DNA from: Bacilli bacterium
Lineage (GTDB): Bacteria > Bacillota_I > Bacilli_A > RF39 > UBA660
Assembly (NCBI GenBank): GCA_016293205.1
Contig: JAEDES010000024.1
Location: forward strand, 1 to 15,498
Direction: 5' to 3'
DNA length: 15,498 nt
This document shows, piece after piece, positions 13,143 through 15,498 of this stretch. The notes below the pieces were generated by a model. It made no database searches, was not told the origin of the DNA, and saw only the letters and a list, made by a program, of their open reading frames with translations. The position numbers were made by a program, and so were the translations under genes. The number at the start of each line of letters is the position of its first letter. Positions within the stretch are counted from its first letter, which is position 1.

Positions 13143-14315
13143 ATGAATAATGGGGTTAATGATACTAATAATGTAAATGTTCAAAATGGTGGTGTTGTTC
13201 CACCGACTAATGTTCAAACTTTAGATGCTACTACAGCTGCTACAGTTGTTCCTCAACAAACACCAGCAGTAGTACCTGTTGCAACTCAAGTTGTTACTCA
13301 AGCAGTTCCAGTTACGCAAGTTGTTCAACCTGTAGTTGCTGCACCACAAGTTGCGCCAGTGGTTGCTACAGAGCCTGTAGTTGAACCTACAACTGTTGCG
13401 CAAGAAGCAGTAGAACCTATTTTTGCACCAGTAGAACAAAATATACCTGGGGTTATAGTTGCACCTCCTGAAGATGGTGGTAAGGCTGCTCCAAAACCAA
13501 TACAACAACTTGAAGTAGAAACTGAAGCAGTGACTGAGCCAGTTGGTGAAGATAAGCCTGTTGTAGAAGAAGCACCTAAAAAGAAAAAGAAAAGTCACTT
13601 TTTTGTTAAATTATTATTACTTATTATTGTTGGATTAGGTGGATATATTTATTGGACTGATATGCAACATAAAGCGTTAATTAGTAAGATGGAATATGAA
13701 TGTACTCCAGTTAATGCTACAGAAGAAAAAAGTTTAGAATTAGATTCAACTTTAGTTCAAGATTTATATGGTAAAGTTAGAACTACATTAAGAGAAGATT
13801 TAGCTTTATTTGATTTAAATGACCAATTAAAACTATACTTAGCATTTAGAAATGTACCTACTGGTAAGTTTTATGAGTCTAATTGTAATTTATTTTCTGA
13901 AACTGCAATGGAACCGTTTACTTGTAAAGCTGATTTTACTCCATTAGCATTTAAAGAAGAAGATTTAAAATTAGAAGTTAAAAAATTATTTGGTGATGAT
14001 GTAGAACTTCCATTAACTAATATTAATCTTGGTAATGGCTCTTGCCTAGGGGGATATCAATATATTCCTGATAGAGGAGAATTTGTACAAGGATATTGTG
14101 GTAGTAGAAATTCTACTTCATATAAGATGGAAAAAGAATTAATTGGTGCTTATAGTAAAGAAGCATATATTACATTAAAAGAAAAAGTTAGATATATTGG
14201 GGCGGAAGGAAATACTGTTCCTGCTCAGTTAAGAAGTGGTACTTATATTTATACATTCAAATTAGATATGAATTATAACTATATATTCGTAAGTAAAGAA
14301 ATAGAACAAAAGTAG
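13143..14315 (+). CDS. Single-pass membrane protein with Pro/Val/Thr/Gln-rich cytoplasmic tail; function unknown
   Basis: A 390-residue protein of no family I recognise. Residues 1-10 are Asn-rich. Residues about 10-140 are a low-complexity region of Val, Pro, Ala, Thr, Gln and later Glu. A KKKKKS cluster (146-151) is followed by one hydrophobic helix (about 153-172), which by the positive-inside rule puts the rich tail in the cytoplasm and residues 173-390 outside. The external domain has five cysteines, an acidic and lysine-rich first half, and a Gly/Tyr-rich section (GGYQYIPDRGEFVQGYCGSR). I chose ATG 13143 after AGGATAGGTGAA; a GTG at 13134 in the same frame falls inside that ribosome site. 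Thirteen or fewer bases separate it from the hydrolase gene, implying one transcript. A structural or cell-envelope role is a guess. Confidence 0.78.
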   Translation: MNNGVNDTNNVNVQNGGVVPPTNVQTLDATTAATVVPQQTPAVVPVATQVVTQAVPVTQVVQPVVAAPQVAPVVATEPVVEPTTVAQEAVEPIFAPVEQNIPGVIVAPPEDGGKAAPKPIQQLEVETEAVTEPVGEDKPVVEEAPKKKKKSHFFVKLLLLIIVGLGGYIYWTDMQHKALISKMEYECTPVNATEEKSLELDSTLVQDLYGKVRTTLREDLALFDLNDQLKLYLAFRNVPTGKFYESNCNLFSETAMEPFTCKADFTPLAFKEEDLKLEVKKLFGDDVELPLTNINLGNGSCLGGYQYIPDRGEFVQGYCGSRNSTSYKMEKELIGAYSKEAYITLKEKVRYIGAEGNTVPAQLRSGTYIYTFKLDMNYNYIFVSKEIEQK

Positions 14316-14327
14316 AGGTAGAGATAT

Positions 14328-14852
14328 ATGGAAATAATTAAAGTAGTTACAGGGGCACTTGATGAGAATTGTTATGTTCTTGTTAAGGGTGATAATTGTT
14401 TAGTAATAGATCCAGGAGATGACTTTCCTAAGATAAAGGAAGTTATTGATGGTAGAAAAGTATTAGGAGTTTTGATTACTCATTCTCATTTTGATCATAT
14501 TGGAGCATTAAGAAACTTTTTAACCAAAAGAAGTATTAAAATATTTAAGAGAAGTAATTTAGAAGAAAAAAGTTATGAAGTAGGAGATTTTAAATTTGAT
14601 TGTATTCATACTCCTGGTCATTCAAGAGATTCAGTTAGTTTTTACTTTCCTGAAGATGAAGTTATGTTTGTAGGTGACTTTATATTTAAAGAAAGTATTG
14701 GTAGAGTTGATTTACCTGGTGGGAATAATAATGAAATGAATATGAGTATTGCTAAGATATTAGAATACGATGATGAAATTGTTTTGTATCCTGGACATAA
14801 TGAAGAAACAACTTTAGGACATGAAAAAGAAAATAATCCATATTTAAAATAA
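14328..14852 (+). CDS. Metallo-beta-lactamase fold hydrolase (glyoxalase II-like)
   Basis: A 174-residue cytoplasmic hydrolase of the small GloB-like branch. It keeps all metal-site motifs: THSHFDH (51-57: His52, His54, Asp56, His57), HTPGHS (His98), VGDFIF (Asp117) and YPGH (His157), so a two-metal centre is expected. LDENCYVL near the N-terminus is typical of this branch. It lacks the C-terminal helical domain of true hydroxyacylglutathione hydrolases, as usual for short Bacillota homologues (about 200 residues). The real substrate is unknown; it is probably a thioester or related metabolite. GAGGTAGAG precedes the ATG, 12 bases after the upstream gene. The last codons and the stop lie within the terminator. 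Confidence 0.88.
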   Translation: MEIIKVVTGALDENCYVLVKGDNCLVIDPGDDFPKIKEVIDGRKVLGVLITHSHFDHIGALRNFLTKRSIKIFKRSNLEEKSYEVGDFKFDCIHTPGHSRDSVSFYFPEDEVMFVGDFIFKESIGRVDLPGGNNNEMNMSIAKILEYDDEIVLYPGHNEETTLGHEKENNPYLK

Positions 14853-14865
14853 TATGGATTTTTTT
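14835..14865 (+). terminator. Terminator embedded in the end of the hydrolase gene
   Basis: A 9-bp stem pairs 14835-14843 (AATCCATAT) with 14852-14860 around an 8-base loop, followed by a T-run to 14865. The left arm encodes the protein's last residues and the stop codon is in the loop. Confidence 0.8.
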
Positions 14866-14866
14866 G

Positions 14867-14895
14867 TTGGTTAATTTGTGTTTTTATGGTATTAT
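14867..14895 (+). promoter_or_regulatory. Promoter for the 100-residue protein gene
   Basis: A -35 TTGGTT (14867-14872), 17-bp spacer, and -10 TATTAT (14890-14895) with TG at 14887-14888. It starts within two bases of the preceding terminator's T-tract. Confidence 0.5.
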
Positions 14896-14921
14896 AGTAA
14901 GCCATAAGGAGTTGATGGTTA

Positions 14922-15224
14922 ATGAAAGTTTGGACAAAAGTTCATTTAAAAGAACAAGATAGAGAGGTTGAAATAATTAGTAAAGCATTAACTAATTATT
15001 TATATGCTTTAGGCCCTATTGATGATATTACAAGAAAATACAATATATCAGAGGCAGATAGAAAAGCCCATGATCAATATACTGCTAATAGAATTGCAGG
15101 ATTATTAATGCTTTATTTAGCTCAAGATACTTCTAGAATACACGATATAGCTAATAAATATAATTTTAATTTTGGATTAGTTAAAGATATTAATCCTGAA
15201 ATTGAAGGTTATATTAATAAGTAA
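14922..15224 (+). CDS. Small soluble protein of unknown function
   Basis: A 100-residue, charged, mostly helical protein with no membrane segment or signal. It shows a loose internal similarity: DDITRKYNISEAD (about 38-50) and HDIANKYNFNFGLV (about 74-87) share a D-I-x-x-K-Y-N pattern, as in short helix-turn-helix-like or duplicated helical units. This hints at a small DNA- or protein-binding fold, but I recognise no family. AAGGAG (14906-14911) lies 10 bases ahead of the ATG. It has its own promoter and terminator. Coding character is clear from codon use. Confidence 0.72.
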   Translation: MKVWTKVHLKEQDREVEIISKALTNYLYALGPIDDITRKYNISEADRKAHDQYTANRIAGLLMLYLAQDTSRIHDIANKYNFNFGLVKDINPEIEGYINK

Positions 15225-15236
15225 TGGCAAAAAAAT

Positions 15237-15267
15237 AGAATTTAGTTTTATCTAAATTCTTTTTTTA
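15237..15267. terminator. Bidirectional terminator between convergent genes
   Basis: A perfect 9-bp stem pairs 15237-15245 (AGAATTTAG) with 15252-15260 around TTTTAT, with a T-run to 15266 on the plus strand. On the minus strand the complement of the A-run 15229-15235 supplies the T-tract. It serves the 100-residue gene (plus) and the 28-residue gene (minus). Confidence 0.82.
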
Positions 15268-15351
15268 TAGGAAAAATAATGTTGAGAACATTCCTAATAT
15301 CATTGATACTAATAAAATAATAATTATTATTTTTGTAACTTTATTATTCAT
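15265..15351 (-). CDS. 28-residue membrane peptide, Prli42-like
   Basis: A short minus-strand gene encoding a basic N-terminus (MNNKVTK), then a single hydrophobic helix with a Ser-Met pair (LLVSMILGMF), ending in LFFL. From memory this layout (NK, K-I, hydrophobic stretch with SM, terminal FFL) closely resembles Prli42, the Firmicutes mini-protein reported to anchor the stressosome at the membrane in Listeria; DUF4044-type peptides are similar and a possible alternative. It has all the expected signals: a consensus promoter, GAGGTGA ribosome site (15357-15363) with normal spacing, and a terminator right after the stop. No stressosome genes lie in the window, so the role is inferred from similarity only. 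Confidence 0.75.
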   Translation of the reverse strand: MNNKVTKIIIIILLVSMILGMFSTLFFL

Positions 15352-15372
15352 TATTTTCACCTCATGTTATAT

Positions 15373-15401
15373 ATTATAAATTATTTGTAGATATTTGTAA
15401 A
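15373..15401 (-). promoter_or_regulatory. Promoter for the 28-residue peptide gene
   Basis: On the minus strand: -35 TTTACA (15396-15401), exactly 17 bp of spacer, and perfect -10 TATAAT (15373-15378), about 20 bases upstream of the start codon. The match is strong and supports real expression of the short gene. Confidence 0.72.
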
Positions 15402-15498
15402 ATAAGTTTTAAATTAATAATAATTCTTTTACATATAATTACTTAGGTGACTAACTATTAGAAGTCAATAGTAAAATTGAAGAATAATAGTATAGTAT
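15402..15498. other. AT-rich end of window, no gene seen
   Basis: No ORF with a ribosome site is visible on either strand. A TATAAT occurs at 15434-15439 on the plus strand without a -35, so it may be chance or belong to a gene beyond the window. Confidence 0.3.

Noticed and set aside
13221..13598. Minus-strand open frame of 125 codons, Cys/Asn/Arg-rich
   Set aside because: Its odd composition is the mirror of the Val/Pro/Gln-rich codons on the plus strand; no ribosome site.
14642..14905. Minus-strand open frame of 87 codons
   Set aside because: Opposite the conserved C-terminal half of the metallo-hydrolase and through its terminator.
1..15498. CRISPR array, insertion sequence, prophage or alternative genetic code
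   Set aside because: No spaced direct repeats, no transposase or integrase motifs, no phage structural genes. Trp is TGG and TGA acts as a stop.

Overview
The window looks like ordinary chromosome from an AT-rich, walled, low-GC Bacillota, most likely a Bacilli/Erysipelotrichia-type or RF39-like gut lineage. That placement is inferred from style, since no rRNA or other marker is present. The supporting signs are very A/T-biased codons, strong AGGAGG/AGGTGA ribosome sites, sigma-A-type promoters, murC, and a UvrX/YolD pair. TGG encodes Trp and TGA serves as a stop (uvrX), so the standard bacterial code fits and a mollicute code does not. No mobile element, CRISPR array or defence island is visible.

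Layout. At 1-165 is the tail of an unidentified, probably exported, protein. The stretch 166-416 is AT-rich, non-coding, and ends in a terminator. A ZIP-type metal transporter (minus) diverges from queH (plus). queH converges on a DHH-family pyrophosphatase-like gene (minus) through a 4-bp overlap inside a bidirectional terminator. The DHH gene diverges from murC. Next is a membrane-anchored GH25 lysozyme followed by a DUF1810 gene. A tRNA-Glu(CUC) with its own promoter and UUCG terminator comes next, then an unknown multi-pass membrane protein. After it lies a probable SOS operon, uvrX-yolD, with a LexA-like box against its -10. A two-gene heterodimeric ABC exporter operon follows. Then comes a proline/valine-rich single-pass membrane protein with a small metallo-beta-lactamase hydrolase, a 100-residue unknown protein, and on the minus strand a previously easily missed 28-residue Prli42-like membrane peptide.

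Functional themes are cell-wall synthesis and remodelling (murC, GH25), DNA-damage tolerance (uvrX-yolD), transport (ZIP, ABC pair) and tRNA modification or salvage (queH). The genome is compact: stop codons often lie inside terminator hairpins, and promoters begin right after the preceding T-tract. The most interesting items are the LexA box on uvrX, the 28-residue peptide with a complete expression unit, the asymmetric ABC pair with a large extracytoplasmic insert, the DHH protein lacking the usual SRKKQ motif, and short unexplained leader or transcript structures ahead of the ABC and Pro-rich genes. I found no wholly new multi-gene system.
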